Assembly (NCBI RefSeq): GCF_039535475.1
Contig: NZ_BAAAXG010000026.1
Location: forward strand, 3,343,501-3,407,500
Direction of reading: 5' to 3'
DNA length: 64,000 nucleotides
From: Streptomyces showdoensis
GTDB taxonomy: Bacteria > Actinomycetota > Actinomycetes > Streptomycetales > Streptomycetaceae
Shown: positions 25,199-33,726 of the stretch, piece by piece
Position numbering within the stretch: position 1 is the stretch's first letter
How the letters are laid out: each line of letters begins with the position of its first letter
Position numbers and translations under genes: made by a program
Notes under the pieces: model-generated
Database searches by the model: none
What the model was told of the DNA's origin: nothing
What the model saw: only the letters and a program-made list of their open reading frames with translations

Positions 25199-25978
25199 AT
25201 GGGCGACGGCATCGGCCGCTACCGCGGCACGGAGAGCAAACTCGCACAGTGGCTGCGCAGGCGCCCCAAGCGGAGCGCGGCCGACGTCGAGAACGACCGC
25301 GAGAACGCGCTCCTGGCCGTCGCCGCCGCGGGGATGCCGCTGGCCCCCGCCGCGTACCCCGTCGGCTACCGGTGTTCCTGTGAGCGGATCGGCTGTCCGA
25401 CCCCCGCCCGGCACCCCGTCTCCTTCGCCTGGCAGACCCAGTCGACCACCGACCGCGCCCAGATCGAGCGCTGGGCCCGCAACCAGCCCGAGGCGAACTT
25501 CGTCACCGCCACCGGCATGGTCCACGACGTCCTCGACGTCCCCTACGCCGCCGGCCGGGCTGCCCTGGACCGGCTGCTCGCCGAGGAGGTCGAGGTCGGC
25601 CCCGTGGTCGTGTCCGGCGCCGCCGAGGACCGCGCGGACGACGGCCGGATGCTCTTCTTCACCGCCACCCGCGGCACCCCCGAGGACGAGGACGAGTGGT
25701 GGCCCTGCGAGCTGGACTGCCACCCCGAGACCATGGACGAGCACCCGGGGCTCCGCTGGCACTGCCGCGGCAGCTACGTCCTCGTACCGCCGTCCCGGCT
25801 CCCCGGTGACGAGGGCAGCCAGCCGGTCCTCTCCTGGGTCCGCGGACCCGAGCACCCCCTGCCCGAGCCGCTGAACCTCCTGGAGGCCCTCACCGACGCC
25901 TGCGCCCGCCACGCGGCCGCCCAGGCCGAGCAGGGGGAGCCCGCGGACCACGAGCCGGCCTGGCCGCTCAGCCGCTGA
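25199..25978 (+). CDS. Prim-pol (AEP)-domain-like protein, probably catalytically degenerate
   Basis: A 259-residue protein resembling the bifunctional DNA primase/polymerase N-terminal domain widespread in actinomycetes: a Cys motif (YRCSCERIGCPTPARHP) like a zinc element, and the core segments FVTATGMVHDVLDVPYAAGR and GRMLFFTATRG. Canonical AEP motif I (hhDhD) appears here as VLDVP and motif II (sxH) as GRMLF, so a catalytic Asp and the His seem to be lost. It stands alone without a helicase. ATG 25199 follows GAGGGGAT. Function unknown. Confidence 0.75.
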   Translation: MGDGIGRYRGTESKLAQWLRRRPKRSAADVENDRENALLAVAAAGMPLAPAAYPVGYRCSCERIGCPTPARHPVSFAWQTQSTTDRAQIERWARNQPEANFVTATGMVHDVLDVPYAAGRAALDRLLAEEVEVGPVVVSGAAEDRADDGRMLFFTATRGTPEDEDEWWPCELDCHPETMDEHPGLRWHCRGSYVLVPPSRLPGDEGSQPVLSWVRGPEHPLPEPLNLLEALTDACARHAAAQAEQGEPADHEPAWPLSR

Positions 25979-25979
25979 G

Positions 25980-26032
25980 GCTTCCCGAGGCCCGAGGCCC
26001 GAGGTTCAAGGCCCGAGGCCCCGAGGCCCTCA
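25980..26032. repeat. CCCGAGG tandem repeat
   Basis: About seven imperfect CCCGAGG / GCCCGAGGTTC units follow the stop codon of the prim-pol-like gene. No gene is present. Confidence 0.7.
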
Positions 26033-26090
26033 GCGCGGCGGCGGCGCGGGCCGACCCGCCGTCACCACGACGGACCCGGCCGGCGAGGGG

Positions 26091-27110
26091 CTACGACCCC
26101 TCCGCCGCCGTCACGCCCTGGAGCCGGCCCACGACCGCGACCGCGTCGCGTTCCGTGCCCGCCGGCTTCACCAGCACCGTCTGGCTCGACACCCACCGCT
26201 TGGTGACCGTGTTCTTGACCTCGCCGGTCAGCAGCGCCTTCACGTCCTTGCCGACCTTCGGCCGGTAGCCCCGCGCCGCCGTCTGGCGCTCGAAGTAGCG
26301 GGTGGCGAAGAAGACCAGCGCCCCGCCGTCCTCCGTCGCGAGCCCCAGCGGCGCGAAGGACCCGGCGCTGTCGGCCCGGTCGACGTACTGCGTGACCAGC
26401 CCGGGCCGCTTGGCGTCCTTCTCCCGCTCGGCCCGCCACTCGGTGGTGTGCGGCCCGGCCGCGAACGGCCCCGGCCCGCCGGCGGCGCCCTCCTTGAGGA
26501 AGGACACGTACCGCTCGCCCAGCTCCTGCGGCGCGACCGCGAGGCCCTGGGTGCCGGTGCCGACGGGCACCGCGTACCCCGCCTCGCTCGTGAACGCGGG
26601 GACGTCGCCGGGGCTCAGGATCGACAGGTAGGCGACCTCCCACAGCTGCTGGGCGCCGCCACGCACGAAGACCAGGAGCCAGCGGTTGTCGCCGGGCCCC
26701 TGGTCGGTGTCCCGGTTGGAGTCGGTGTCCGCGACGAAGAAGCGCGGCCAGCCGGCCTTCCGGGGTATGGAGAACTTCGCGTCCGTGAGCTCCAGCGGCC
26801 GGTGGTCCGGGTTGCCGCCGGGGCTGGACTTCTGGCGGGAGGTCAGACCCGCCTGGTTGATCTCGCCCATCGGGCCGGTGACCCGGCCCGCGTCGAGGGC
26901 CGGGTCGTAGGCCTTGTCGGCCTTGTTGTAGGCCTCGGTGAAGTCCTTGAGGGCCTGTTCGGCCTCGGCCTTCGTCGCGGCGGGCATCAGCTCCCGCTCG
27001 CCGTGCACCGTCACACAGCCGCTCGCGGTCAGGGCGAGGACGGAAGCCGTCGCCGCCGCGAGGAGCGTGTCAGCCGGTCGCCTCGACGCCGGTCGCCTCA
27101 GCCTTCTCAT
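26091..27110 (-). CDS. Lipoprotein of unknown function in the efe operon
   Basis: A 339-residue protein with a basic N-terminus and a lipobox (LALTASGCVTV, Cys at 32), so it is anchored to the outer face of the membrane. The mature part has no recognisable enzyme motif. It contains two similar-sized halves, each ending in a strand-rich stretch (WLLVFVRGGAQQLWEVAYLSILSPGD; ALVFFATRYFERQ). Its start overlaps the end of efeU by 41 bases, which places it as the fourth gene of the efeO-efeB-efeU transcript. Family assignment is uncertain. Confidence 0.7.
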   Translation of the reverse strand: MRRLRRPASRRPADTLLAAATASVLALTASGCVTVHGERELMPAATKAEAEQALKDFTEAYNKADKAYDPALDAGRVTGPMGEINQAGLTSRQKSSPGGNPDHRPLELTDAKFSIPRKAGWPRFFVADTDSNRDTDQGPGDNRWLLVFVRGGAQQLWEVAYLSILSPGDVPAFTSEAGYAVPVGTGTQGLAVAPQELGERYVSFLKEGAAGGPGPFAAGPHTTEWRAEREKDAKRPGLVTQYVDRADSAGSFAPLGLATEDGGALVFFATRYFERQTAARGYRPKVGKDVKALLTGEVKNTVTKRWVSSQTVLVKPAGTERDAVAVVGRLQGVTAAEGS

Positions 27111-27954
27111 CGGTCTCGGTCGCCTTCTGCTTCGCCACCCGCTTGGACGGACCCGACCCTACCGGGGCCAGGAACACGGCGAGCGTCGGGATCAGATAAG
27201 CGGCCCACACCGTGACCTGAAGCACCGTCGGGTCGGGCTGGAAGTTGAACACGCCCTTGAGGAGCGTGCCGTACCAGCTGTCCGGGGGGATCGTCGCGGA
27301 GACGTCGAAGGCCTTGTTCGCCAGGCCGCCGAGGAAGTCCGCCTCCTGCAGGTCGTGCACGCCGTACGCGAGGACGCCGGCGGCGACCACGACCAGCATG
27401 CCGCCGGTCCAGGTGAAGAACTTCGCCAGGTTGATCTTCAGCGCGCCCCGGTAGAACAGCCAGCCCAGGAACACGGCCGTCAGCAGCCCCAGGACCACGC
27501 CGACCAGCGGCGCGTGCGTGCCGTCCGAGGAGGCCCGCACCGACGCCCACACGAACAGCGCCGTCTCCAGGCCCTCCCGGCCCACCGCAAGGAACGCGGT
27601 CGCGACCAGCGCGCCCGTGCCCATCTCCAGCGCCGCGTCCAGCTTGCCGTGCAGCTCGGTCTTCAGGTGCCGCGCGGTGCGTCGCATCCAGAAGACCATC
27701 CAGGTCACCAGGACCACGGCGAGGATCGACAGCGAACCGCCGAGCAGCTCCTGCGCCTCGAAGGTCAGCTCCTGCGAGCCGAACGTGAGGCCGGCGCCGA
27801 AGGCCAGCGCGAGCGCGACGGCGACGCCGATGCCGATCCAGATCGGCCGCAGGGCGTCCCTGCGCCCGGTCTTCACCAGGTAGGCGATGAGGATGCAGAC
27901 GACCAGGCTGGCCTCGAGCCCCTCGCGCAGGCCGATCAGATAGTTGCCGAACAC
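27070..27954 (-). CDS. efeU: EfeU ferrous iron permease (FTR1 family)
   Basis: A 294-residue, seven-helix OFeT-type permease. Two REGLE motifs are visible: LREGLEASLVV near the N-terminus and GREGLETALFV mid-protein, each with Glu residues that bind iron in transport. The charged tail (SKRVAKQKATETDEK) is cytoplasmic. It works with EfeB (peroxidase) and EfeO (periplasmic-type binding protein) to import ferrous/ferric iron. Just 37 bases separate it from efeB. Confidence 0.95.
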   Translation of the reverse strand: MFGNYLIGLREGLEASLVVCILIAYLVKTGRRDALRPIWIGIGVAVALALAFGAGLTFGSQELTFEAQELLGGSLSILAVVLVTWMVFWMRRTARHLKTELHGKLDAALEMGTGALVATAFLAVGREGLETALFVWASVRASSDGTHAPLVGVVLGLLTAVFLGWLFYRGALKINLAKFFTWTGGMLVVVAAGVLAYGVHDLQEADFLGGLANKAFDVSATIPPDSWYGTLLKGVFNFQPDPTVLQVTVWAAYLIPTLAVFLAPVGSGPSKRVAKQKATETDEKAEATGVEATG

Positions 27955-27991
27955 GTCGGTCCCTTCTTGGATGACGGGGTTGTACGCGACC

Positions 27992-29302
27992 TCAGGCGAA
28001 CAGCGCCCGGCCCCACCAGTCGTCCTTGTCCCGGACGCCCGGAGGGATCGCGAACAGTGCCGAACCCACGTGCTGGGTGTACTCGTTGAGCGCGTCGGAC
28101 CGCGACAGCGAGGTCTGCACCGGGATGAAGCCGGTACGGACGTCCCGCTGGTACGCGAGGAAGAACAGGCCCGCGTCCAGACGGCCGAGGCCGTCCGTGC
28201 CGTCGGTGAAGGAGTAGCCGCGGCGCAGGATGGTCGCCCCGCCGTTGGTGTCGGGGTGCGCCAGGCGCACGTGCGAGTCCGGCTTCATGGCCTTCAGGAA
28301 CGGCTCGTCGTGCTCCTTGGCCTTGCCGACGGGCGCGCCCTCCTTCTTGTCGCGGCCGAAGATGTCCTCCTGCTCGGCCAGCGGGGTGCGGTCCCAGGTC
28401 TCGACGTTCATCCGGATCCGGCGGGCCACCAGGTAGGAGCCGCCGTCCATCCAGGCCGCCGGGCCCTCGGCGCCCTTGCCCGCGACCCACACGTGCTTCG
28501 CGAGGCGGTCCGTCTCGGTGCCGGCGATGTTGCGGGTGCCGTCCTTGAAACCGAACAGGTTGCGCGGGGTCTGGGCGTCCGGGGTCGTCGAGGACGTCTT
28601 GCCGAAGCCCAGCTGCGACCAGCGCACCGCGACCTTGCCGAAGCCGATGCGGGCCAGGTTGCGGATGGCGTGCACGGCGACCTGCGGGTCGTCCGCGCAG
28701 GCCTGGACGCACAGGTCGCCGCCGCTGCGGGCCGGGTCCAGGTTGTCGCCCGGGAACTTGGGCAGGTCCACCAGGGCCCCGGGCCGCTTGCCGGCCAGCC
28801 CGAAGCGCCCGTCGAAGAGCGAGGGGCCGAAGCCGATGGTGAGGGTGAGCCGGGAGGGCTTGAGGCCGAGCGCCTCGCCGGTGTCGTCCGGCGGGGCCTC
28901 CGGGAGGCCGCCGTAGGCGCCCTCGCCGACCTCGTGGCCGGCCGTCATGCGCTCGGCGGCCCGGGTCCAGTCCTTCAGGAGCTGGACGAGCTCGGCGCGG
29001 TCCTTCGTCTTCACGTCGAAGGCCGCGAAGTGCAGCCGGTCCTGGACGGCGGTGGCGATGCCGGCCTGGTGGGCGCCGTGGAAGGGGACGGCCGCGCCGC
29101 TCTCCGCGACGGGGACGGTGGCGTCGCCGCCCCGGGTCAGGGCGACGGTGCCGCCGGCCGCGACGGCGCCGAGCGCGAGCCCGGCCCCGCCCCAGCCGAT
29201 GACGCTGCGGCGGGAGGGCGCGGCGCCCTGCCCGGCACCGGTCTGCCCGGCACCGGTCCGCTCGGTGCTCTGCGCGGAGTTCTCGCTCGACTGCTCGCTC
29301 AT
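27992..29302 (-). CDS. efeB: EfeB deferrochelatase / DyP-type peroxidase
   Basis: A 436-residue dye-decolourising peroxidase. A twin-arginine signal (SRRSVIGWGGAGLALGAVAAGG) sends it out folded with heme. The DyP motif GFKDGTRNI, a heme-ligand region (WDRTPLAEQEDIFGRDK) and a C-terminal FFLAYQRD are present. EfeB oxidises ferrous iron and has been reported to extract iron from heme. I placed the start at ATG 29302, 15 bases after the efeO stop; the reading frame opens further upstream but is not supported there. Confidence 0.94.
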   Translation of the reverse strand: MSEQSSENSAQSTERTGAGQTGAGQGAAPSRRSVIGWGGAGLALGAVAAGGTVALTRGGDATVPVAESGAAVPFHGAHQAGIATAVQDRLHFAAFDVKTKDRAELVQLLKDWTRAAERMTAGHEVGEGAYGGLPEAPPDDTGEALGLKPSRLTLTIGFGPSLFDGRFGLAGKRPGALVDLPKFPGDNLDPARSGGDLCVQACADDPQVAVHAIRNLARIGFGKVAVRWSQLGFGKTSSTTPDAQTPRNLFGFKDGTRNIAGTETDRLAKHVWVAGKGAEGPAAWMDGGSYLVARRIRMNVETWDRTPLAEQEDIFGRDKKEGAPVGKAKEHDEPFLKAMKPDSHVRLAHPDTNGGATILRRGYSFTDGTDGLGRLDAGLFFLAYQRDVRTGFIPVQTSLSRSDALNEYTQHVGSALFAIPPGVRDKDDWWGRALFA

Positions 29303-29316
29303 CGGACCGTTCCCCC

Positions 29317-30474
29317 TTACTTCACAACCGCGGCGGCCAGCTTGGAGAGCGGCTCGGCGAGCGCGTTGACGCCGTCCGAGAGCTCCTTGCGCTGCTCCTT
29401 GCCGACCTTCTCGTACGAGGTGAAGACGTAGCTGGTCTTGTCCGTGCGGTACTTGTCGAGCAGCGTGTTCAGGGCGGCGAACTGCTTGTCGAGCTCGGCG
29501 ACCAGCTGGGGGTCGTTCTTGGAGGCGACCGGCTTGAGCAGCTCGAAGGACTTCTGGGCGCCCTCGACGTTGGCCTTGAAGTCGACCAGGTCGGTGTGGG
29601 AGTAACGCTCCTCCTCGCCGGTGACCTTGCCGGTGGCGACCTCGTCCAGGAGCTCCTTGGCGCCGTTGGCCATGGAGGTGGGCGTGATGTCGGCCTTGCC
29701 GACCCGCTTGACCCAGTCGGCCAGGTCCTTGTCGAGGAGGTCGGCGAGCTGCTTCTCGCGGTCGCCGATCTTCTTGTCCTGCCACAGCGCCTTCTCCAGG
29801 CGGTGCCAGCCGGTCCAGTCCTTCGCCGGGTCCTGGCCGGCCTCCAGGCCGTCCTCGCGGACGTCGACCTTGGGGTCGATGTCGCCGAAGGACTCGGCGA
29901 CCGGCTCGGTGCGCTCCCAGCCGATGCGGGAGTCGGCGTAGGCCTTCTTGGCGGCCTCGACGTTCCCGGCGCGGACGGCGTCGGTGAACACCTTCACCTT
30001 GGGGAGGGTCGCGTCGGCCTGCGCCTGCACGTACTGGCGGTAGGCGGCGACGGCGGCGTCCATCTCGGGGGAGCGCTTGACGGCGGCGGCACCGGCACCG
30101 GTCGCGGTGACCTTCTGCCGGATGCCGTCGCCCTTCATGCCGGGCTTGCAGGCGATCTCGTAGTCACCGGCCTTGATCTCGGCGGTGATGGAGGCCTTGG
30201 TGCCGGGGCCGATGTTCTCGCGCTCGGCCACGATCCGGTCGTCCGGGTACAGGACGTAGACCTCGGTGACCTTGGAGCCGCGGTTCTCCACGTTCAGCTT
30301 CAGGTGACCCGCGGGGAAGTCCTTCTTCGAGACCTCGCAGGAGTCGTCCTTCGCGATCACCTGGACCGCGCCGTCCTCCGACTTCGCGTCGCTCTTCTGC
30401 GTGCAGCCCGTGACGGCGGCCAGGGTCGCCGCTGTGGCGGCGGCGGTGACGACGGTGAGACGGACGGCTCGCAT
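29317..30474 (-). CDS. efeO: EfeO iron-binding lipoprotein (cupredoxin plus M75 imelysin-like domain)
   Basis: A 385-residue first gene of the efe operon. The lipobox LAAVTGC gives a membrane-anchored protein. A cupredoxin-like N-domain (KDDSCEVSKKDFPAGHLKLNVENRGSKVTEVYV) is followed by an imelysin/M75 domain with the HxxE metal motif in GWHRLEKALW. It binds iron outside the membrane and delivers it to EfeU. ATG 30474 has GGAG upstream; a longer start (30495) lacks a ribosome site. Two overlapping iron boxes are 38-71 bases upstream. Confidence 0.94.
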   Translation of the reverse strand: MRAVRLTVVTAAATAATLAAVTGCTQKSDAKSEDGAVQVIAKDDSCEVSKKDFPAGHLKLNVENRGSKVTEVYVLYPDDRIVAERENIGPGTKASITAEIKAGDYEIACKPGMKGDGIRQKVTATGAGAAAVKRSPEMDAAVAAYRQYVQAQADATLPKVKVFTDAVRAGNVEAAKKAYADSRIGWERTEPVAESFGDIDPKVDVREDGLEAGQDPAKDWTGWHRLEKALWQDKKIGDREKQLADLLDKDLADWVKRVGKADITPTSMANGAKELLDEVATGKVTGEEERYSHTDLVDFKANVEGAQKSFELLKPVASKNDPQLVAELDKQFAALNTLLDKYRTDKTSYVFTSYEKVGKEQRKELSDGVNALAEPLSKLAAAVVK

Positions 30475-30511
30475 GAGGGCTCCACTCGGGGACACGGCGC
30501 TGGGGACGGGG

Positions 30512-30545
30512 TGAGGCGGACCTAACTTAACCGAGGCTTACCTCA
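30512..30545. promoter_or_regulatory. Two overlapping iron boxes upstream of efeO
   Basis: TGAGGCGGACCTAACTTAA (30512-30530, best read on the minus strand as TTAAGTTAGGTCCGCCTCA) overlaps TTAACCGAGGCTTACCTCA (30527-30545). Both resemble the 19-bp iron box, though each has several mismatches. Confidence 0.65.
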
Positions 30546-30637
30546 GCCATACCCACCCGTCCAGTGATTCAGCTCTCAGGACCGACGCCCCGGACACGGC
30601 CCGGTCACGGCTGGCTCATGGGGACTTCAGGGCTTGG

Positions 30638-31513
30638 TCAAGGGCCGGTCAAGTGGGGCGGATTGTCCGGATTCGGGTTACGTGCGGGTAGGACGACGGG
30701 GGTGCCCGTCCGCGGATGCGGGAACACCTCCACCGGCTGCCGGTAGACCCGGCTCAGCAGCTCCCCGCCGAGCACCTCCGCCGGTGGCCCGGCCGCCGCG
30801 ACCCGGCCCCCGTGCAGCACCGCCACCCGGTCCGCGTGCGCGGCGGCCAGGCCCAGGTCGTGCAGGACCACGACCACCGCGGCCCCGGCCGCCGCCCGCT
30901 CCCGGCACACCCCCAGGACCAGTTCCTGGTGGCGCAGGTCGAGCGCGGCGGTCGGCTCGTCGAGCAGCAGCAGCCCGGTGCGCTGGGCCAGCACCCGGGC
31001 CAGCGCCACCCGGGCCCGCTCGCCGCCCGACAGCGCGGGGAACGGGCGCCCGGCGAACTCCGCCGTCTCCGTCAGCGCCAGCGCCTCCGCTACCGCCGCC
31101 CCGTCCTCCGCCTCCCGGACCGTCCCGGCCCAGGGCGCCCGGCCCATCGACACCACCTCGGCGACCGGGAAGGGGAACGAGAGCGCCGCGTCCTGCGGCA
31201 GCACCGCCCGTCGCAGGGCCAGTTCGGCGGCGGCCCACGCGCCCGCGGGCCGCCCCGCGATCCGCACCTCGCCGGCGGCCGGTGCCAGGTCCCCGGCGAG
31301 CGCCGCGAGCAGCGTCGACTTCCCGGCCCCGTTGGGCCCGACCAGGGCCAGCACCTCCCCGGCCCGTACGGTCAGGTCGACGCCGTCCAGGACGGTCCGC
31401 CGCCCGAGCGCGACCCGCAGGCCCACCGCCTCGGCGACGGTCCCGCCGGGCGGGACGGGGGAGGGGAGCGCGCGGGTGCGGCGCCCGGGGAACTTCGGAA
31501 TGCCCAGGATCAT
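30638..31513 (-). CDS. hmuV: Heme ABC transporter ATP-binding protein
   Basis: A 291-residue ATPase with Walker A GPNGAGKSTLLAAL, signature LSGGERARVALARVL and Walker B LLLLDEPTAALD, followed by HDLGLAAAHAD. It energises the HmuU permease. ATG 31513 overlaps the permease TGA (ATGA), so the two are translated together. The N-terminus has a Pro/Arg-rich extension before the ABC fold. The 5' untranslated region and operon order hmuT-hmuU-hmuV fit the hemin uptake systems of actinobacteria. Confidence 0.92.
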   Translation of the reverse strand: MILGIPKFPGRRTRALPSPVPPGGTVAEAVGLRVALGRRTVLDGVDLTVRAGEVLALVGPNGAGKSTLLAALAGDLAPAAGEVRIAGRPAGAWAAAELALRRAVLPQDAALSFPFPVAEVVSMGRAPWAGTVREAEDGAAVAEALALTETAEFAGRPFPALSGGERARVALARVLAQRTGLLLLDEPTAALDLRHQELVLGVCRERAAAGAAVVVVLHDLGLAAAHADRVAVLHGGRVAAAGPPAEVLGGELLSRVYRQPVEVFPHPRTGTPVVLPARNPNPDNPPHLTGP

Positions 31514-32583
31514 GCCCAACCACCGTGCCTGCGACGGGTCCTGCGCAGCAGCCAGAAGAAGAACGGGCTGCCGATGAGGGCGGTGAGGACGCCCAGGGGG
31601 AGTTCGGCCGGGGCCGCGACCGTGCGGGCCGCGAGGTCGCCGGCCATCAGCACCACCGCCCCGCCGAGCGCGCTGCCCGGCACCAGGAAGCGGTGGCCCG
31701 GACCGTGCGCCATGCGCAGCAGGTGCGGGACGAGCAGGCCCACGAAGGTGATGATCCCGGCCACCGCGACCGCCGCCGCGGTGAGCAGCGCCACCACCAG
31801 GACCAGCGCCGCCCGCAGCCGCTCGACGTCCACGCCCAGGTGCCGGGCCGGCCGCTCGCCGAGCGCGAGCAGGTCGAGGCGGCGGGCGTACAGCGGGGCG
31901 ACGGCCAGACCGAGCAGCGCGCAGGGCAGCACGGCGAGCACCTTCGGCCAGGTCGCCTGGGCCAGCGAGCCCAGCTGCCAGAAGGTGATCTGGGTGATCT
32001 GCGCGTTGTCCGCGAAGAAGACGAAGAGGCCGATGAGCGCGCCCGCGAAGGCGTTGACGGCGATGCCGGTCAGGATCAGGGTCACCACCTCCGTACGCCC
32101 GCCGGACCGCGACAGCGCGTACACCAGGCCCACCGTCAGCAGGCCCGCCGCGAACGCGCAGGCCGTCACGGTCCAGCCGCCCAGGAAGGAGAGGCCGAGC
32201 GCGATGGCCCCGACCGCGCCGACGGCCGCGCCCGCCGAGATGCCGATCACGCCGGGCTCGGCGAGCGGATTGCCGAACACGCCCTGCATCAGGGCGCCCG
32301 CGCAGCCGAGCGAGGCGCCGACCAGGAGGGCGAGGACGACCCGCGGGAAGCGGATGTTCCACAGCACGCTCTCCGCGGACCGGTCGAGCGGATGCCCGCC
32401 GAGGCCCACCCGGTGCCGCACGGAGGCGAGGACGTCGCCGAGCGGGATCTCGTACGCCCCGAGCCCGGCGGACAGCAGGGCGAGCAGCAGGAGCGCGCCC
32501 AGCAGGCACGCGGTCAGGGTGAGGGTCCGGCCGGGGCGGGTCCGGGCGACGGCGACCGGGGCCGCCTCCCGTACGGCCGTCAC
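31510..32583 (-). CDS. hmuU: Heme/iron ABC transporter permease (FecCD family)
   Basis: A 357-residue membrane subunit with about ten helices and FecCD motifs RFPRVVLALLVGASLGCAGALMQGVFGNPLAEPGVIGISAGAA, and late GTFVGLLVPHLLR-type segment (FVGLLVPHLLRMAHGPGH). It is the core of the HmuTUV heme importer. Its start overlaps the end of hmuT (ATGA at 32580-32583) and its end overlaps hmuV. Confidence 0.93.
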   Translation of the reverse strand: MTAVREAAPVAVARTRPGRTLTLTACLLGALLLLALLSAGLGAYEIPLGDVLASVRHRVGLGGHPLDRSAESVLWNIRFPRVVLALLVGASLGCAGALMQGVFGNPLAEPGVIGISAGAAVGAVGAIALGLSFLGGWTVTACAFAAGLLTVGLVYALSRSGGRTEVVTLILTGIAVNAFAGALIGLFVFFADNAQITQITFWQLGSLAQATWPKVLAVLPCALLGLAVAPLYARRLDLLALGERPARHLGVDVERLRAALVLVVALLTAAAVAVAGIITFVGLLVPHLLRMAHGPGHRFLVPGSALGGAVVLMAGDLAARTVAAPAELPLGVLTALIGSPFFFWLLRRTRRRHGGWA

Positions 32584-33632
32584 TTCGGCTCCCCGTACAG
32601 CTGGTCGACCAGGGACTTCAGCACCCGGTCGGTGCGCGGCCCGTAGGAGAGGAGCACCCCGTCGTCGACGGAGACGATCCGGCGGTCCTGCCCGGCCGGG
32701 GTCTCGGCGACGCCCGGGAGCCGGACGAGGCCGTCGACGCCGCCGACCGAGTCGAGTCCCTTGCTCATCACGAGGATCGCGTCGGGCGCGGCCTTGGCCA
32801 GGGCCTCGCTGGTCAGCGGGGTGAAGTCCTTGGTGAGCCCGGACTCCTTGCCCGCGTCGACGGCGCCGGCCGCCTCCAGGAGGGAGCTCGCGCCCGAGTC
32901 GGCGCCGCCGAGCAGATAGACGGCGGCCGAGCCGCGCACGTAGAGGAAGGCGACCCGGGGCTTCTTCGCGCGGGCGGGGACCGTCTTCCGTACGGCGTCG
33001 AGCCGGTCCCCGGTGCGCTGTTCGAGGGCGGTGCCGGAGTCGGGGACGCCGAGGGCGGCGGAGACCGCGCCGATCCGCGCGGAGACGTCCGCGAGGCGCT
33101 TGGCGGGCGCGACGACGACCAGCGGGACGCCGGCCTCGCGGATCCGGGCGACGGCCTCGGCCGGTCCGGTGGTGCTCTCGGCGAGCACCAGGGTGGGCCG
33201 CAGGGAGAGCACGCTCTCGGCGGAGACGTCGTGGGCGCGGGTCACCACCGGGAGTTCCGCGGCCTGTTCGAAGGTGGTCGTGACATCGCGGGCGACCACC
33301 CGGGGGCCGAGGCCGAGGGTGAAGACGAGCTCGGAGAGGGAGCCGCTGAGCGGGACGATCCGCTCGGTGGAGGTCACGGTCACCCTGCGCCCGTCCGCCG
33401 AGGCGACGGTGACGGGAAGTCGGGGCTGCACCGGGGCGGCCGGCGGCTCGACGCGGTCGGGCCCCTCGCTCCCGGCGCTCGGGCCGCTCCGGCCGGCGGT
33501 GCCGACGGCGGGCCGGCCCTCGGGCGACGCCGGGCCGCAGCCGCTCGCCGTGAGGGCGAGGGCGAGCAGCGCGACGAGCGTTCCGGCCCTGCGGAGGGGG
33601 CGGGGCGGGCGTGTGCGGCGGGGTCTGCGCAC
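32580..33632 (-). CDS. hmuT: Heme ABC transporter substrate-binding lipoprotein
   Basis: A 350-residue class III binding protein with an Arg-rich N-terminus, hydrophobic segment and lipobox LALTASGC. The ChuT/HmuT-like body contains RIVPLSGSLSELVFTLGLGPRVVARDVTTTFEQAAELPVV and GSAAVYLLGGADSGASSLLEAAG. It should hand heme from surface HtaA proteins to HmuUV. Heme is assigned from the co-located htaA and heme oxygenase genes. An iron box is 52-70 bases upstream, shared with htaA. Confidence 0.92.
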   Translation of the reverse strand: MRRPRRTRPPRPLRRAGTLVALLALALTASGCGPASPEGRPAVGTAGRSGPSAGSEGPDRVEPPAAPVQPRLPVTVASADGRRVTVTSTERIVPLSGSLSELVFTLGLGPRVVARDVTTTFEQAAELPVVTRAHDVSAESVLSLRPTLVLAESTTGPAEAVARIREAGVPLVVVAPAKRLADVSARIGAVSAALGVPDSGTALEQRTGDRLDAVRKTVPARAKKPRVAFLYVRGSAAVYLLGGADSGASSLLEAAGAVDAGKESGLTKDFTPLTSEALAKAAPDAILVMSKGLDSVGGVDGLVRLPGVAETPAGQDRRIVSVDDGVLLSYGPRTDRVLKSLVDQLYGEPK

Positions 33633-33683
33633 CGGGGGCGTTCCTGTCTCTCGGGGGCGTGGACGTCTTGACCGGGTCGTAGC

Positions 33684-33702
33684 TTAGGTTAGCCTTACCT
33701 TA
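33684..33702. promoter_or_regulatory. Iron box between hmuT and htaA
   Basis: TTAGGTTAGCCTTACCTTA is a near-perfect iron box, better than the other sites in the window. It sits in the 94-base divergent gap, so one dimer-pair of DmdR/DtxR could control both the transport operon and the heme-binding surface protein. Confidence 0.9.
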
Positions 33703-33726
33703 GTTTCCTCGACTCGGAGGGGTTCC

